Counted from the first letter of the stretch, positions 42,040 through 53,437 are shown. The stretch: 64,000 nt of DNA from Shinella zoogloeoides (GCF_003574625.1 NZ_QNUJ01000001.1:186001-250000); one strand, 5' to 3'. Numbers and translations: made by a program. Notes: generated from the sequence alone by a model not told the origin.

Positions 42040-42927
42040 ATGAAACGTGGACGGCTGCCGCTGACGGCGCTGAGGAGCTTCGAGGCGGCGGGCCGGCTCG
42101 GCAGCTTCACGCTTGCCGCCGACGAGCTCGCGGTCTCGCAGGCCGCCGTCAGCCGGCAGGTCAAGGAGCTGGAGGCCGATCTCGGCAGGCCGCTCTTCGA
42201 GCGCCGCCACCGCGCCGTGCGCCTGACGCCGGCGGGGCAGGCGCTGCTTGCCGTCCTGTCGCGCTCCTTCGACGCCATCGACGCCAGCCTGTCGGAGGTC
42301 CGCGGCCGGCGCGGCGGCGGGCTGGTGGAAATCAGCGCCGAGCCGTCCTTCGCCGCCTGCTGGCTGGTGCCGCATCTCGACGATTTCCGCGGGGGCCATC
42401 CGGAGATCGACGTGGCGGTCGATTCCGACATGCGGCTCATCGATTTCCGCGCCCACGAGGCGGAGATCGCCGTGCGGCATGGACTGGATGCGAAGGTCTG
42501 GCCGCGCACCGAGGCCGACCACCTGATCGACGTGGAACTCGTACCGGTGATCGCGCCGGGCCTTCTTGCCGGGGGTCCAGCGATAAGGACACCGGCCGAC
42601 CTGCTCGCCCATACCCTGCTGCACGAGGAGAACCGCAGCGTCTGGGAGCGCTGGTTTGCCGCCGCCGGCCTGCCCGATGTAGCGCTCGGCCGCGCGCAGA
42701 TTTTCGCGGAAGGCAATCTGGTGCTGCAGGCGGTGCTGCGCGGCCACGGTGTCGCGCTGGTCGACAGTTTCCTGGCCGCCGAAGACATCGCCGCCGGCCG
42801 CCTCGTCCAGCCCTTCGACCTGTCGATCCGCCACGGCGCCTACTGGCTGGTGGCGCGCAGCTTCAAGCGCCTCTCGCCGGAGGCGCGCGCCTTCCGCGAC
42901 TGGCTGCTGCGGCGCATCGAAGCCTGA
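42040..42927 (+). CDS. LysR-family transcriptional regulator (GcvA-like)
   Basis: 295-aa regulator: the N-terminal winged HTH (PLTALRSFEAAGRLGSFTLAADELAVSQAAVSRQVKELE, in two pieces ending residue 48) and a LysR substrate-binding domain (GGGLVEISAEPSFAACWLVP, VRHGLDAKVWP, GVALVDSFLAAEDI). The 'PLTALRSFEAAGR' opening is typical of the GcvA group. It is divergent from the small 42-aa frame and the deacetylase, which are its likeliest targets. It ends 3 bp from the tldD stop. Confidence 0.9.
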   Translation: MKRGRLPLTALRSFEAAGRLGSFTLAADELAVSQAAVSRQVKELEADLGRPLFERRHRAVRLTPAGQALLAVLSRSFDAIDASLSEVRGRRGGGLVEISAEPSFAACWLVPHLDDFRGGHPEIDVAVDSDMRLIDFRAHEAEIAVRHGLDAKVWPRTEADHLIDVELVPVIAPGLLAGGPAIRTPADLLAHTLLHEENRSVWERWFAAAGLPDVALGRAQIFAEGNLVLQAVLRGHGVALVDSFLAAEDIAAGRLVQPFDLSIRHGAYWLVARSFKRLSPEARAFRDWLLRRIEA

Positions 42928-42930
42928 AAA

Positions 42931-44346
42931 TCAGGCCTTCGTGCCGCCGACGGTGATCTGGTCCATCCTGAGATGCGGCTGGCCGACGCCGACCGGCACC
43001 CACTGACCGGCCTTGCCGCAATTGCCGATGCCGGTGTCGAGCTTCGTGTCGTTGCCGATCATCGAGACGCGGCGCATGGCGTCCGGCCCGTTGCCGATCA
43101 GCATGGCGCCCTTGACCGGCGCCGTCACCTTGCCGTTCTCGATGAGATAGGCCTCGGTGCAGCCGAAGACGAACTTGCCCGAAGTGATGTCCACCTGCCC
43201 GCCGCCGAAGGAGACGGCATAGAGGCCGTTCTTCACCGAGGCGATGATCTCCTCCGGCGTCCTGTCGCCGGAGAGCATGTAGGTGTTCGTCATGCGCGGC
43301 ATCGGGCGGTAGGCATAGCCCTGGCGGCGGCCGTTGCCGGTCGCCTTCATGCCCATCAGGCGGGCGTTCTGCCGGTCCTGCATGTAGCCGACCAGCCTGC
43401 CGTCCTCGATCAGCACGTTATAGGCCGAGGGCGTGCCCTCGTCGTCGATGGTGATCGAGCCGCGGCGGTTGTCGATGGTGCCGTCGTCGACGACGGTGAC
43501 GCCCTTTGCGGCGACCTGCTCGCCCATCAGCCCGGCAAAAGCCGAGGTCTTCTTGCGGTTGAAGTCGCCCTCCAGCCCGTGGCCGACGGCCTCGTGCAGC
43601 ATGACGCCCGGCCAGCCGTTGGAAAGCACAACGTCCATCGTGCCCGCCGGCGCCTCGACGGCCTCGAGATTGACGAGCGCCTGGCGCAGCGCCTCGTCGG
43701 CGCCCGCGCGCCAGCTTTCGCCGGTGAGGAAGGCGTCGAAGGTCGTGCGCCCGCCGATGCCGTAGCCGCCTGTCTCCTGCCGGTCACCCTCGCCGACGAC
43801 GACGGAAATGTTGACGCGGGTCATCGGGCGGACGTCCGTGACGCGGTGGCCGTCGGCGCGCAGGATATTGACGACCTGCCAACTCGCGGCGATGGAGGCC
43901 GTCACCTGCCGCACCTTCGGGTCCTTGCCGCGCAGATAGGCGTCGATCTCGGTCAGAAGCGCCACCTTCTGCTCGAAGGTCGGCGAACCGATCGGATTGT
44001 CTTCCGTATAGAGCCGGCGATTGGTGCCGACGGGCGCGTCGGCATAGTCGCCGGAAAAGCCGCGCGTCACTGCGCCGGCCGCATCCGCCGCGCGCTTCAG
44101 CGCCGAAAGCGTCATCTCGCCCGAATGGGCATAACCGACCGCCTCGCCCGCGACGGCGCGCAGGCCAAATCCCTGGTCCGTGTTGAAGCTGCCGCCCTTC
44201 AGGCGGCCATTATCGAAGGAGAGCGATTCGGCCTGCGCATGTTCGAGGAACAGTTCGCCGTCGTCCGCTCCTTTCAGCGTCTCCCGCAGCACCGCCTGAA
44301 CGGACGCCTCGTCGGCATCGAAGAGGGAAAGAAGGTCGGTGTTCAT
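42931..44346 (-). CDS. tldD: Metalloprotease TldD
   Basis: 471-aa TldD. The zinc motif HEAVGH (His251, Glu252, His256) and a Cys near the end (IGNCGKAGQWVPVGVGQP) are intact. With TldE/PmbA it forms the protease that matures microcins and degrades unfolded peptides; the partner gene is not in the window. GCGGAG lies 6 nt before the ATG. It is located downstream of ialB on the same strand. Confidence 0.93.
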   Translation of the reverse strand: MNTDLLSLFDADEASVQAVLRETLKGADDGELFLEHAQAESLSFDNGRLKGGSFNTDQGFGLRAVAGEAVGYAHSGEMTLSALKRAADAAGAVTRGFSGDYADAPVGTNRRLYTEDNPIGSPTFEQKVALLTEIDAYLRGKDPKVRQVTASIAASWQVVNILRADGHRVTDVRPMTRVNISVVVGEGDRQETGGYGIGGRTTFDAFLTGESWRAGADEALRQALVNLEAVEAPAGTMDVVLSNGWPGVMLHEAVGHGLEGDFNRKKTSAFAGLMGEQVAAKGVTVVDDGTIDNRRGSITIDDEGTPSAYNVLIEDGRLVGYMQDRQNARLMGMKATGNGRRQGYAYRPMPRMTNTYMLSGDRTPEEIIASVKNGLYAVSFGGGQVDITSGKFVFGCTEAYLIENGKVTAPVKGAMLIGNGPDAMRRVSMIGNDTKLDTGIGNCGKAGQWVPVGVGQPHLRMDQITVGGTKA

Positions 44347-44424
44347 GGGCGGCTCCGCAGGCTCTTGAATACGGGGTTCATGTAAGTTCCCCGGCGGCGG
44401 GCGGCAAGCCCGCCGGTGCGCCTC

Positions 44425-44955
44425 TTACGGCAGCGCGTCGTAGCCTTCGCCGAAACCCTTGAGGTCGACGGGGATGCCGATGCCCTCTTCCGGCGACTGG
44501 AAGACGATGAAGGTGGCCGTCGCGCCGGAGCGGAAGGTCTTCAGGAGCTCGTCCTCCAGCACGACTTCGGCATAGCAGCCGTCGGAGAAGCAGCGCACGA
44601 AATAGGCGCGGCCGATATCCTTGCCGTCGACATTGAGGCCGAGGCCGTTCGGCAGCAGGACGCCGAGCGGGGCGAGCACGCGCAGGATTTTCGCCTTGCG
44701 GTCAGCGGTCTTGAGCACGACGACCGAGAGGCCGAGCTCGGGCCGGTCCTCGGCAAGCACGTTCTGCATCAGGGCGCATTGTTCACCGGAGGCGCCGGCC
44801 GGCTGATCGCAGACGATCGACCAGGCGCCATGGTTCGATTTCACCGTGCCGGGCTGCTGGGCCGCCGCAAGGGACGGGAGCGCTGCGGCGCCGAGCCCCA
44901 GAACGGCAGCTCCAAGTGCCGCCCGGGACAGCCGGGAAAGGGAAGCAAAACCCAT
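44425..44955 (-). CDS. Invasion-associated locus B (IalB) family protein
   Basis: 176-aa exported protein: signal peptide (about 1-32, LPSLAAA-QQ), then the IalB domain WSIVCDQP, CALMQNVL, VLAPLGVLLPNGLGL, RAYFVRCFSDGCYAEVVL with the paired Cys that probably form disulfides. The ATG at 44955 is preferred because GAGG lies 5 nt before it; an upstream in-frame ATG adds 8 residues. Named for a Bartonella invasion locus, it is a common envelope protein in Rhizobiales. Confidence 0.9.
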   Translation of the reverse strand: MGFASLSRLSRAALGAAVLGLGAAALPSLAAAQQPGTVKSNHGAWSIVCDQPAGASGEQCALMQNVLAEDRPELGLSVVVLKTADRKAKILRVLAPLGVLLPNGLGLNVDGKDIGRAYFVRCFSDGCYAEVVLEDELLKTFRSGATATFIVFQSPEEGIGIPVDLKGFGEGYDALP

Positions 44956-45347
44956 GAAAACCTCGGAATCTCGAATCAATCGCGGTATCTTTGAATAGGC
45001 GGCGGGGAAATGAAAAGCCCCGGCCGCTCATTTCCGATTGATTGAAGGCGGAAATTGGACGGCGAACAGGCGGGACGACGATACTTTATATATAACCCGC
45101 GTGGACTGCGGTGCGCGGCAGGCGGGCAGGGCGCTTCGGCTCGCCGCGGCCAAACCTTTCATGCTATAGGGAATTATGAAGAAACTGTGGGGAGTCGCCC
45201 TGGGCTTTTGCTTTTGCGCAAAAATGCCGCACGGGGTGTCCCCCATGGCTGTTGCGGCGAGCATGAAACTATGATTTTAAGCACTCAGTATAGCAGGGAT
45301 TCTGCGCGTCTGTTTGATCCCAATCAAACGCCTTGGGGAGATACGTT
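44956..45347. other. 392-bp divergent intergenic region between ialB and ctaC
   Basis: This holds the promoters of ialB (minus) and the oxidase operon (plus). AT-rich patches are visible at 45080-45095 (TACTTTATATATAA) and 45280-45300. An open frame from 45055 runs through it and stops exactly at the ctaC start, but shows no coding character. The only clear element is the FNR/FixK-type box next to ctaC. Confidence 0.6.
45312..45329. promoter_or_regulatory. FNR/FixK-type binding box in front of the cytochrome oxidase operon
   Basis: GTTTGATCCCAATCAAAC is a perfect 7-bp inverted repeat with a 4-bp spacer and contains the exact FNR/FixK consensus TTGAT-N4-ATCAA (45314-45327). It ends 5 bp before the GGGGAG ribosome-binding site and 18 bp before the ctaC start. 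That is too close for activation from -41.5 unless the gene were leaderless, so repression is more likely. Confidence 0.75.
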
Positions 45348-46232
45348 GTGAAAAACAAAGCTTTTGCAGTTCTGGCCGCCATCGGCTGTCTGCTCTTTGC
45401 TTCGACCGCCTTCGCTGACCAGCCGATGCCGTGGCAGAAGGGTCTTCAGCCCGCCGCGACCTCGATCATGGAAGAGGTTCGCTGGTTCGAGCAGTACACA
45501 CTCTGGTTCATCGTCCCGATCACCCTGTTCGTTCTGTTTCTCCTCGTCCTCATCGTCGTGAAATTCCGCGAAAGCGCGAATCCCGTCCCGTCCAAGACCA
45601 GCCACAACACGGCGATCGAAGTTGTCTGGACGCTCGGTCCGGTCATCGTTCTCCTGTTCCTCGCCGTTCCTTCCTTCCAGCTTCTGACCAAGCAGCTCGC
45701 TCCGACGGAAGAGCCGGAAATGACCATCAAGGCCACCGGCTATCAGTGGTACTGGGGCTACGAGTACCAGACGGGCGACAATCCGCTTTCCTTCGACAGC
45801 CTGCTGATGGCCGACGCCGACCGCGCCGCCGCCGGCAAGGAAGACAAGGCGGTCTATCCGCGCCTCCTGACCGTCGACAACGAGCTCGTCGTCCCGGTCG
45901 GCAAGCATGTCCGTCTTCTCGTCACCGCCGCCGACGTGATCCATGCCTTCGCCATGCCGTCCTTCGGTATCAAGATCGACGCCGTTCCGGGCCGTCTCAA
46001 CGAGACCTGGTTCAAGGCCGATCGTGAAGGCCTGTTCTACGGCCAGTGTTCCGAGCTCTGCGGCAAGGACCACGCGTTCATGCCGATCGCCATCCGCGTC
46101 GTCTCGCAGGAAAAGTTCGATACCTGGCTTGCCGCCGCCGCGACGAATGTCGGCGATGCAAACAAGGCCCTGATGGCGTCTGTCGATGGTGCGGCCAAGT
46201 CCGTCACCGTCGCCGAAAACGCCGCGCAGTAA
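45348..46232 (+). CDS. ctaC: Cytochrome c oxidase subunit II (aa3-type)
   Basis: 294-aa CuA-carrying subunit. Signal peptide (1-23, STAFA-DQ), two transmembrane helices (about 50-72 and 92-112), then the periplasmic cupredoxin domain with the aromatic patch QWYWGYEY and CuA ligands in ADVIHAF and GQCSELCGKDHAFMP. It accepts electrons from cytochrome c. The start is GTG at 45348 with GGGGAG 7 nt upstream. First gene of the oxidase operon. Confidence 0.95.
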   Translation: MKNKAFAVLAAIGCLLFASTAFADQPMPWQKGLQPAATSIMEEVRWFEQYTLWFIVPITLFVLFLLVLIVVKFRESANPVPSKTSHNTAIEVVWTLGPVIVLLFLAVPSFQLLTKQLAPTEEPEMTIKATGYQWYWGYEYQTGDNPLSFDSLLMADADRAAAGKEDKAVYPRLLTVDNELVVPVGKHVRLLVTAADVIHAFAMPSFGIKIDAVPGRLNETWFKADREGLFYGQCSELCGKDHAFMPIAIRVVSQEKFDTWLAAAATNVGDANKALMASVDGAAKSVTVAENAAQ

Positions 46233-46238
46233 TTCTAG

Positions 46239-47918
<1,680 letters not shown>

Positions 47919-48028
47919 GGTCTTGCAAGATCGAGGCCGCCGGCGACGGCGGCCTCAAGACTGGCAGAACATGCGAATGCCGACGGAGATCGGCGGGTCG
48001 TTTGGCAGCAACCGGCACCCCACACTCC

Positions 48029-48113
48029 GTCATCCTCGGGCTTGACCCGGGGATCCATGCCACCTCTCCGGCCTGCCGTGGGGGTGGATCCTCAGGTCAA
48101 GCCCGAGGATGAC
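48029..48113. repeat. Palindromic repeat inside the oxidase operon
   Basis: GTCATCCTCGGGCTTGACC (48029-48047) and GGTCAAGCCCGAGGATGAC (48095-48113) are perfect 19-bp inverted arms around a 47-bp loop that contains GGGGATCCA/TGGATCCTC. It sits in the 257-bp gap between ctaD and ctaB. A half copy lies at 22525-22565. Confidence 0.8.
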
Positions 48114-48175
48114 GACAGAGAGGGAGGGCCGGCAGGCCAGCGCTCTTGCGGACAACGGAACGAGACGGAAAGAAC

Positions 48176-49120
48176 ATGGCGGTCATCGAGCATCACGAAA
48201 CGATCCCGGGCGGCGGCGAGGTCTACCTCTCCGAAGCGTCCCCGCGCGATTTCTTCGAACTGCTGAAGCCGCGCGTCATGTCGCTGGTCGTCTTCACCGC
48301 TCTTGCCGGCCTCGTGGTTGCGCCCGGCACGATCAATCCGTTCATCGGCGCGATAGCGATCCTCTGTATTGCCGTGGGCGCCGGTGCTTCCGGTGCCCTC
48401 AACATGTGGTACGACGCGGATATCGATGCGGTCATGACCCGCACCGCCAAGCGTCCCATTCCCTCGGGCCGTATCCGCCCGGAAGAGGCGCTCGCCTTCG
48501 GCCTGACGCTCTCGGCCTTCTCGGTCGCCATTCTCGGCCTCGTGGTCAACTGGCTTTCGGCGGGCCTGCTCGCCTTCACCATCTTCTTCTACGCCGTCAT
48601 CTACACGATGTGGCTGAAGCGCTCGACGCCGCAGAACATCGTCATCGGCGGCGCGGCCGGCGCCTTTCCGCCGATGATCGGCTGGGCCTGTGTCACCGGC
48701 GGCGTCTCCATCGAGAGCGTCGTCCTCTTCCTCATCACTTTCCTGTGGACTCCGGCGCATTTCTGGGCGCTTGCGCTGTTCAAGATGCGCGACTACGACG
48801 CCGTCGGCGTGCCGATGCTGCCGAATGTTGCCGGCGAGGCCACCACGAAGGTCCAGATTCTCGTCTATGCGGTGCTGACCGCCGCCATCGCGGTCGTGCC
48901 GAGCGTCCTCGGTTTCGCGAGCCTCGGCTATGGTCTCTTTGCCGCAGCCCTCGGCCTCGGCTTCGTATGGTATTCTGTCGGCGTGTTGCGCATGCCGGAG
49001 GGCGACCGCGCGATGGTTCCGGCCAAGAAGCTCTTCGCCTTCTCCATCGTCTACTTGTTCGCGGTCTTCTCCGGGCTGATGCTCGACCACCTGATCGCCT
49101 CGTTCGGATGGGTATTGTAA
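48176..49120 (+). CDS. ctaB: Protoheme IX farnesyltransferase (heme o synthase)
   Basis: 314-aa UbiA-type membrane enzyme with several helices that adds a farnesyl group to heme b, the first step to heme a. The prenyl-diphosphate site is [19 protein letters not shown], with a second Asp motif [14 protein letters not shown] 48176 is chosen from the family start. It is separated from ctaD by the palindromic repeat but reads in the same operon direction. Confidence 0.94.
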   Translation: MAVIEHHETIPGGGEVYLSEASPRDFFELLKPRVMSLVVFTALAGLVVAPGTINPFIGAIAILCIAVGAGASGALNMWYDADIDAVMTRTAKRPIPSGRIRPEEALAFGLTLSAFSVAILGLVVNWLSAGLLAFTIFFYAVIYTMWLKRSTPQNIVIGGAAGAFPPMIGWACVTGGVSIESVVLFLITFLWTPAHFWALALFKMRDYDAVGVPMLPNVAGEATTKVQILVYAVLTAAIAVVPSVLGFASLGYGLFAAALGLGFVWYSVGVLRMPEGDRAMVPAKKLFAFSIVYLFAVFSGLMLDHLIASFGWVL

Positions 49121-49260
49121 TGGAAACGGTAACTCTCACGGAAAGCCAGAAGAAGGCCCGTCGCGGCCGTAACATCGCGCTCGGCGCGGTGCTCCTGGGC
49201 CTCGTCGTGCTGTTCTACATCGTCACGCTGGTGAAATTCGGCGGCGGAATGGTGGGCTGA
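49120..49260 (+). CDS. ctaF: Small oxidase-associated membrane protein CtaF
   Basis: 46-aa single-helix protein: [18 protein letters not shown], then a hydrophobic helix ([20 protein letters not shown]) and KFGGGMVG. Its ATG overlaps the ctaB stop (TAATG) and it ends 2 bp before ctaG. The position between ctaB and ctaG, and the RxRNxxxG..TLVK pattern, fit the small CtaF-type protein seen in alphaproteobacterial oxidase operons. Confidence 0.82.
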   Translation: METVTLTESQKKARRGRNIALGAVLLGLVVLFYIVTLVKFGGGMVG

Positions 49261-49262
49261 GC

Positions 49263-49868
49263 ATGAGCGAGATGAAGAAGACCGAAAAGAGCAGGCTGGG
49301 CAATGGCGCCATCGTCGCCATCTGCTGTTCCTTCGTCATCGGCATGGTCGGTGCGGCCTATGCCGCCGTGCCACTCTACGAGATGTTCTGCAAGGTGACG
49401 GGCTACGGCGGCACGACGCAGCGCGTCGAGCAGGCGTCCGACGTCATCCTCGACAAGAAGATCAAGGTGCGCTTCGACGCCAATGTCGGCCCGGGCCTGC
49501 CCTGGACCTTCGAGCCGGTGCAGCGCGAGGTCGAGATCAGGATCGGCGAGACCGTGCAGATTCTCTACAAGGCCCGCAACAACAGCTCCAAGGCGACGAC
49601 CGGCCAGGCGACGTTCAACGTCACGCCAGAGGCGACCGGCGCCTACTTCAACAAGGTCCAGTGCTTCTGCTTCACCGAGACGACGCTGAAGCCGGGAGAG
49701 GAAATGGAAATGCCCGTCGTCTTCTTCGTCGATCCCGAGATCGTCGGTCCGGTTGAGACGAAGGGCGTCCACACGATCACGCTGTCCTATACCTTCTATC
49801 CGCGAGAGGCGTCGAAACCGGTGGTTTCGGCTGTGGACGTGAAGGCGGACAACGCGAACAAGCTTTGA
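49263..49868 (+). CDS. ctaG: Cytochrome c oxidase assembly protein CtaG/Cox11
   Basis: 201-aa membrane-anchored copper chaperone that delivers CuB to subunit I. One N-terminal helix (about 18-38) and the periplasmic Cox11 domain with the copper Cys motif [11 protein letters not shown], then [10 protein letters not shown] and ITLSYTFYP. Starts 2 bp after ctaF. Confidence 0.95.
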   Translation: MSEMKKTEKSRLGNGAIVAICCSFVIGMVGAAYAAVPLYEMFCKVTGYGGTTQRVEQASDVILDKKIKVRFDANVGPGLPWTFEPVQREVEIRIGETVQILYKARNNSSKATTGQATFNVTPEATGAYFNKVQCFCFTETTLKPGEEMEMPVVFFVDPEIVGPVETKGVHTITLSYTFYPREASKPVVSAVDVKADNANKL

Positions 49869-49927
49869 AATATATGCGTTTCCGGCTATGCCGGGAACGG
49901 AACGCGATACATTCGGGGATAAGTCAC

Positions 49928-50806
49928 ATGGCCGATGCGCATCAGAAGAAACACGACTACCACATCATCGACCCGAGCCCGTGGCCGCTGCTCGCCTCCA
50001 TCGGCGCCTTCGTCATGGCTTTCGGCGGCATCGCCTACATGCGTTACCTGTCGGGCGGCGCCTTCCACATGTTCGGCATGGACCTCGCCACGCCGTGGGT
50101 CTTCTTCATCGGCTTGCTGATCACGCTCTACACCATGTACGGCTGGTGGGCGGACACGGTGAAGGAAGCGCATGAGGGCCACCATACCCGCGTCGTCTCG
50201 CTGCACCTGCGCTACGGCATGATCATGTTCATCGCTTCGGAAGTGATGTTCTTCGTCGCCTGGTTCTGGGTCTTCTTCGACGCCAGCCTCTTCCCCGGCG
50301 AGCCGATCCAGGCCGCCCGCACCGCCTATACCGGCGGCGTCTGGCCGCCGAAGGGCATCGAGGTCCTCGATCCCTGGCACCTGCCGCTCTACAACACCAT
50401 CATCCTGCTGCTGTCGGGCACCTGCGTGACCTGGGCGCACCATGCGCTGCTGCACAACGACCGCAAGGGTCTCGTCAACGGCCTTGCGCTGACGGTCGCC
50501 CTCGGCGTGCTGTTCTCTGCCGTGCAGGCCTACGAATATGCCCACGCGCCCTTCGCCTTCAAGGACTCGATCTACGGCGCGACCTTCTTCATGGCGACCG
50601 GCTTCCACGGCTTCCACGTCCTGGTCGGCACGATCTTCCTGATCGTCTGCCTCATCCGCGCCATGCGCGGCGACTTCACGCCGAAGCAGCACTTCGGCTT
50701 CGAGGCGGCCGCCTGGTACTGGCACTTCGTCGACGTCGTCTGGCTCTTCCTGTTCTTCTCCATCTACATCTGGGGTGGCTGGGGCGCCCCGCTCGCCCAC
50801 GGCTGA
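49928..50806 (+). CDS. ctaE: Cytochrome c oxidase subunit III
   Basis: 292-aa, seven-helix subunit [59 protein letters not shown]-like segment, [40 protein letters not shown] 49928 is preferred (after GGGGATAAG) over an upstream in-frame codon. A terminator follows, so it may end the main oxidase transcript. Confidence 0.95.
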   Translation: MADAHQKKHDYHIIDPSPWPLLASIGAFVMAFGGIAYMRYLSGGAFHMFGMDLATPWVFFIGLLITLYTMYGWWADTVKEAHEGHHTRVVSLHLRYGMIMFIASEVMFFVAWFWVFFDASLFPGEPIQAARTAYTGGVWPPKGIEVLDPWHLPLYNTIILLLSGTCVTWAHHALLHNDRKGLVNGLALTVALGVLFSAVQAYEYAHAPFAFKDSIYGATFFMATGFHGFHVLVGTIFLIVCLIRAMRGDFTPKQHFGFEAAAWYWHFVDVVWLFLFFSIYIWGGWGAPLAHG

Positions 50807-50828
50807 GCTGACGAAACGCAACGACACG

Positions 50829-50860
50829 AACGGCCGCAGCGATGCGGCCGTTTCTCTTTC
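50829..50860 (+). terminator. Rho-independent terminator after ctaE
   Basis: AACGGCCGC (50829-50837), loop AGCGAT, GCGGCCGTT (50844-50852), then TCTCTTTC. It is placed 22 bp after the ctaE stop and before the DUF983-surf1 genes. Confidence 0.8.
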
Positions 50861-50960
50861 AGGCACCTTTGTCGCGGGCTTTCGATTGGACGGGGCGGGT
50901 GGTGGCGATTATAGGTGGTGCCGGCCTTCACGCGATCGGTCTACGAAACGGAATTTCACC

Positions 50961-51344
50961 ATGGACGAAGACAAGGCACTCTATCCGCCCATCGATCCCT
51001 TCAGCGCCGGGGCGCGTGGCCGCTGCCCGCGCTGTGGCGAGGGCAAGCTCTTCGACGGGCTGCTGAAGGTCCGGCCGGCCTGCACCAATTGCGGGCTCGA
51101 CTATTCCTTCGCCGACTCGGGCGACGGCCCGGTCGTCTTCGTGCTGCTCATCGTCGGCTTCGTCGTGGTGGGCGCTGCGCTCTGGATGGAGGTCAACTAC
51201 AACCCGCCGCTCTGGGTGCATTTCCTGCTCTGGATCCCGCTCGTCATCGGCCTCGGCCTCTGGCTGACGCGCATCCTCAAGGGCCTGCTGATCACCCTGC
51301 AATACCGCAACAATGCGCGGCCGGGCGAGATCGACCGTGGCTGA
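50961..51344 (+). CDS. DUF983 family membrane protein
   Basis: 127-aa protein with a four-Cys zinc-ribbon-like start (RCPRCGEGKLFDG ... ACTNCGLDYSF), then two transmembrane helices. It is almost always next to oxidase genes in alphaproteobacteria and is thought to assist the oxidase, but its role is unproven. It overlaps the surf1 start. Confidence 0.9.
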   Translation: MDEDKALYPPIDPFSAGARGRCPRCGEGKLFDGLLKVRPACTNCGLDYSFADSGDGPVVFVLLIVGFVVVGAALWMEVNYNPPLWVHFLLWIPLVIGLGLWLTRILKGLLITLQYRNNARPGEIDRG

Positions 51345-52098
51345 GGTGCCGGCAGGCCGCGCGCCGCGCATGGGCAGGGCCAAGACGGTCGTGACATGGA
51401 TCGCCTTCTTCGTCGCGCTCGCCATCCTGCTTTCGCTCGGTACCTGGCAGGTCCAGCGGCTTTACTGGAAGGAAGCGCTGCTCGCCGATATCGCCGAGCG
51501 CCGCGTTGCCGCCCCCGTGCCGCTTGCCGATATCGAGGCGATGGCGGCAAGGGGCGAGGATATCGAATACCGTCCGGTCACCGTCTCCGGCGTCTTCGCC
51601 AACAACCGGGAGCGCCATTTCTTCGCCACCTGGCATGGCCAGACGGGCTATTACATCTATACGCCGCTGCAGCTTGCCGACGGCCGCTTCCTCTTCGTCA
51701 ACCGCGGTTTCGTGCCCTACGAGGCGAAGGAGCCGGAAATGCGCAAGCAGGGCCAGCTTACCGGCGAGCAGACCGTCACCGGCCTTGCCCGTGCCCGCCT
51801 TGCCGAAAAGCCGTCCTCCATCGTGCCGGACAATGATATTGCCAAGAACATCTTCTACTGGAAGGACCTCGATGCCATGGCATCGAGCACCGGCATTGCC
51901 GCGGACAGGCTGGTGCCCTTCTTCGTCGATGCGGGCGATGCGCCGAACCCGAAGGGCCTGCCGATCGGCGGCGTCACCCAGTTCGACCTGCCGAACAACC
52001 ACCTGCAATATGCCGTCACCTGGTACGGTCTGGCCGCAGCGCTGGTGGGCGTGGCGCTCTATGCCCTGTTTCGCCGGAAGGGCGATCCGGCGCCCTGA
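51337..52098 (+). CDS. SURF1 family oxidase assembly protein
   Basis: 253-aa protein with a transmembrane helix at each end and a periplasmic domain between: LSLGTWQVQRLYWKEALL, RPVTVSGVF, LFVNRGFVPYE, NNHLQYAVTWYGLAAALV. It is involved in placing heme a into subunit I. The start is uncertain: a GTG at 51337 overlaps the DUF983 stop, an ATG at 51313 lies deeper inside DUF983, and an ATG at 51370 is just before the helix. Confidence 0.88.
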   Translation: MAEVPAGRAPRMGRAKTVVTWIAFFVALAILLSLGTWQVQRLYWKEALLADIAERRVAAPVPLADIEAMAARGEDIEYRPVTVSGVFANNRERHFFATWHGQTGYYIYTPLQLADGRFLFVNRGFVPYEAKEPEMRKQGQLTGEQTVTGLARARLAEKPSSIVPDNDIAKNIFYWKDLDAMASSTGIAADRLVPFFVDAGDAPNPKGLPIGGVTQFDLPNNHLQYAVTWYGLAAALVGVALYALFRRKGDPAP

Positions 52099-52186
52099 AA
52101 GTGCCGCCTGAAGCTGTTTTCCCTTGGCGCGGCGGCCTGGGACGGCCTATATGGGCGCAAGGCCCCGTCCCATTTCCGGATAACCG

Positions 52187-53194
52187 ATGAGCATGATTGA
52201 AAACCGACCGGACTTGACCATCAGGCTGTGCGGCCCGCGCGGCTTCTGCGCGGGCGTCGACCGCGCCATCCAGATCGTCGTGCTGGCGCTGAAGGCCTAT
52301 GGCGCACCGGTCTATGTGCGCCACGAGATCGTGCACAACCGCTATGTCGTGGAGGGGCTGGAAGCCAAGGGCGCGATCTTCGTCGAGGAACTCGACGAGA
52401 TTCCGGAAGAGCACCGCCAGCAGCCCGTCGTCTTTTCCGCCCATGGCGTGCCGAAATCGGTCCCCGCCGATGCCGAGGCGCGCAACCTCTTCTATCTCGA
52501 CGCGACCTGCCCGCTCGTCTCCAAGGTCCACAAGCAGGCGATGCGCCACCAGCGCCTCGGCCGCCATGTCGTGTTGATCGGCCATGCCGGCCACCCGGAG
52601 GTCATCGGCACGATGGGGCAATTGCCGGAGGGCTCCGTCTCGCTGGTCGAGACCGTGGAGGACGCCGACAGATACGTGCCGCCGGACCCCGACAATCTCG
52701 GCTTCGTCACCCAGACGACGCTCTCGGTGGACGACACGGCCGGCGTCATCAAGCGCCTGCATGAGCGCTTCCCGAACCTCACGGCCCCCGCCGCCGATTC
52801 CATCTGCTATGCCACCACCAACCGGCAGGAGGCCGTCAAGCAGGCTGCGCCCGGCTGCGACCTCTTCCTCATTGTCGGCGCGCCGAACTCCTCCAATTCC
52901 AAGCGCCTCGTCGAAGTGGCGCTGAGAGCCGGGGCGGCGAAATCCGTGCTCGTCCAGCGCGCCTCCGAGATCGACTGGGAGACTATCGGCGACATCCGCA
53001 CCGTCGGTCTCTCGGCCGGCGCTTCCGCCCCGGAGGTCATCGTCAACGAGATCATCGAGGCCTTTCGCGCGCGTTACAACGCGGTGGTGGAACTCGCCGA
53101 CACGGTCGAGGAGAACGAGCACTTCCTCGTGAACCGTGAACTGCGCAGCATCGAGCTGACCTCGGCCGACATGGCGTTTGTCAATGGCGAGTGA
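52187..53194 (+). CDS. ispH: 4-hydroxy-3-methylbut-2-enyl diphosphate reductase
   Basis: 335-aa [4Fe-4S] enzyme, last step of the MEP pathway giving IPP and DMAPP. Cluster Cys21 ([10 protein letters not shown]), Cys108 ([11 protein letters not shown]) and Cys207 ([10 protein letters not shown]) are intact, as are SAHGVPKSV and VGAPNSSNS. Slightly longer than E. coli IspH at the C-terminus. Complements dxs in the same window. Confidence 0.96.
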   Translation: MSMIENRPDLTIRLCGPRGFCAGVDRAIQIVVLALKAYGAPVYVRHEIVHNRYVVEGLEAKGAIFVEELDEIPEEHRQQPVVFSAHGVPKSVPADAEARNLFYLDATCPLVSKVHKQAMRHQRLGRHVVLIGHAGHPEVIGTMGQLPEGSVSLVETVEDADRYVPPDPDNLGFVTQTTLSVDDTAGVIKRLHERFPNLTAPAADSICYATTNRQEAVKQAAPGCDLFLIVGAPNSSNSKRLVEVALRAGAAKSVLVQRASEIDWETIGDIRTVGLSAGASAPEVIVNEIIEAFRARYNAVVELADTVEENEHFLVNRELRSIELTSADMAFVNGE

Positions 53195-53210
53195 GACTGT
53201 GAACCACTCT

Positions 53211-53380
53211 TGCACCCCTCATCCCCCTGCCGGGACCTTCTCCCCGCAAGCGGGGAGAAGGGGAAATCCGGGCCGTCTTCCGTTCCCTTCTTCCCACTTT
53301 GCGGTTGGAAGGGAACCTGTGAGCCCATCGCTCCTCGCCCCGCTTGCGGGGAGAGGATGCCGGCAGGCAGGTGAGGGGCA
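53211..53380. repeat. RIME1-like palindromic intergenic element, copy 6
   Basis: Left arm (CACCCCTCATCCCCCTGCCG...CTTCTCCCCGCAAGCGGGG) is standard. The right arm (CGCCCCGCTTGCGGGGAGAG-GATGCCGGCAGGCAGGTGAG) is the diverged type also seen at 40586. It fills the gap between ispH and thrB. Confidence 0.82.
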
Positions 53381-53437
53381 GCGCGCCGCACCGACCACTT
53401 ATCCGATCGACCCCACCCATCAAGCCTGAGACCCGCC

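Noticed and set aside
45055-45351. 98-codon frame upstream of ctaC whose stop overlaps the ctaC start
   Set aside because: Tempting as a leader peptide, but it has no good ribosome-binding site, includes the FNR box and shows no coding character.
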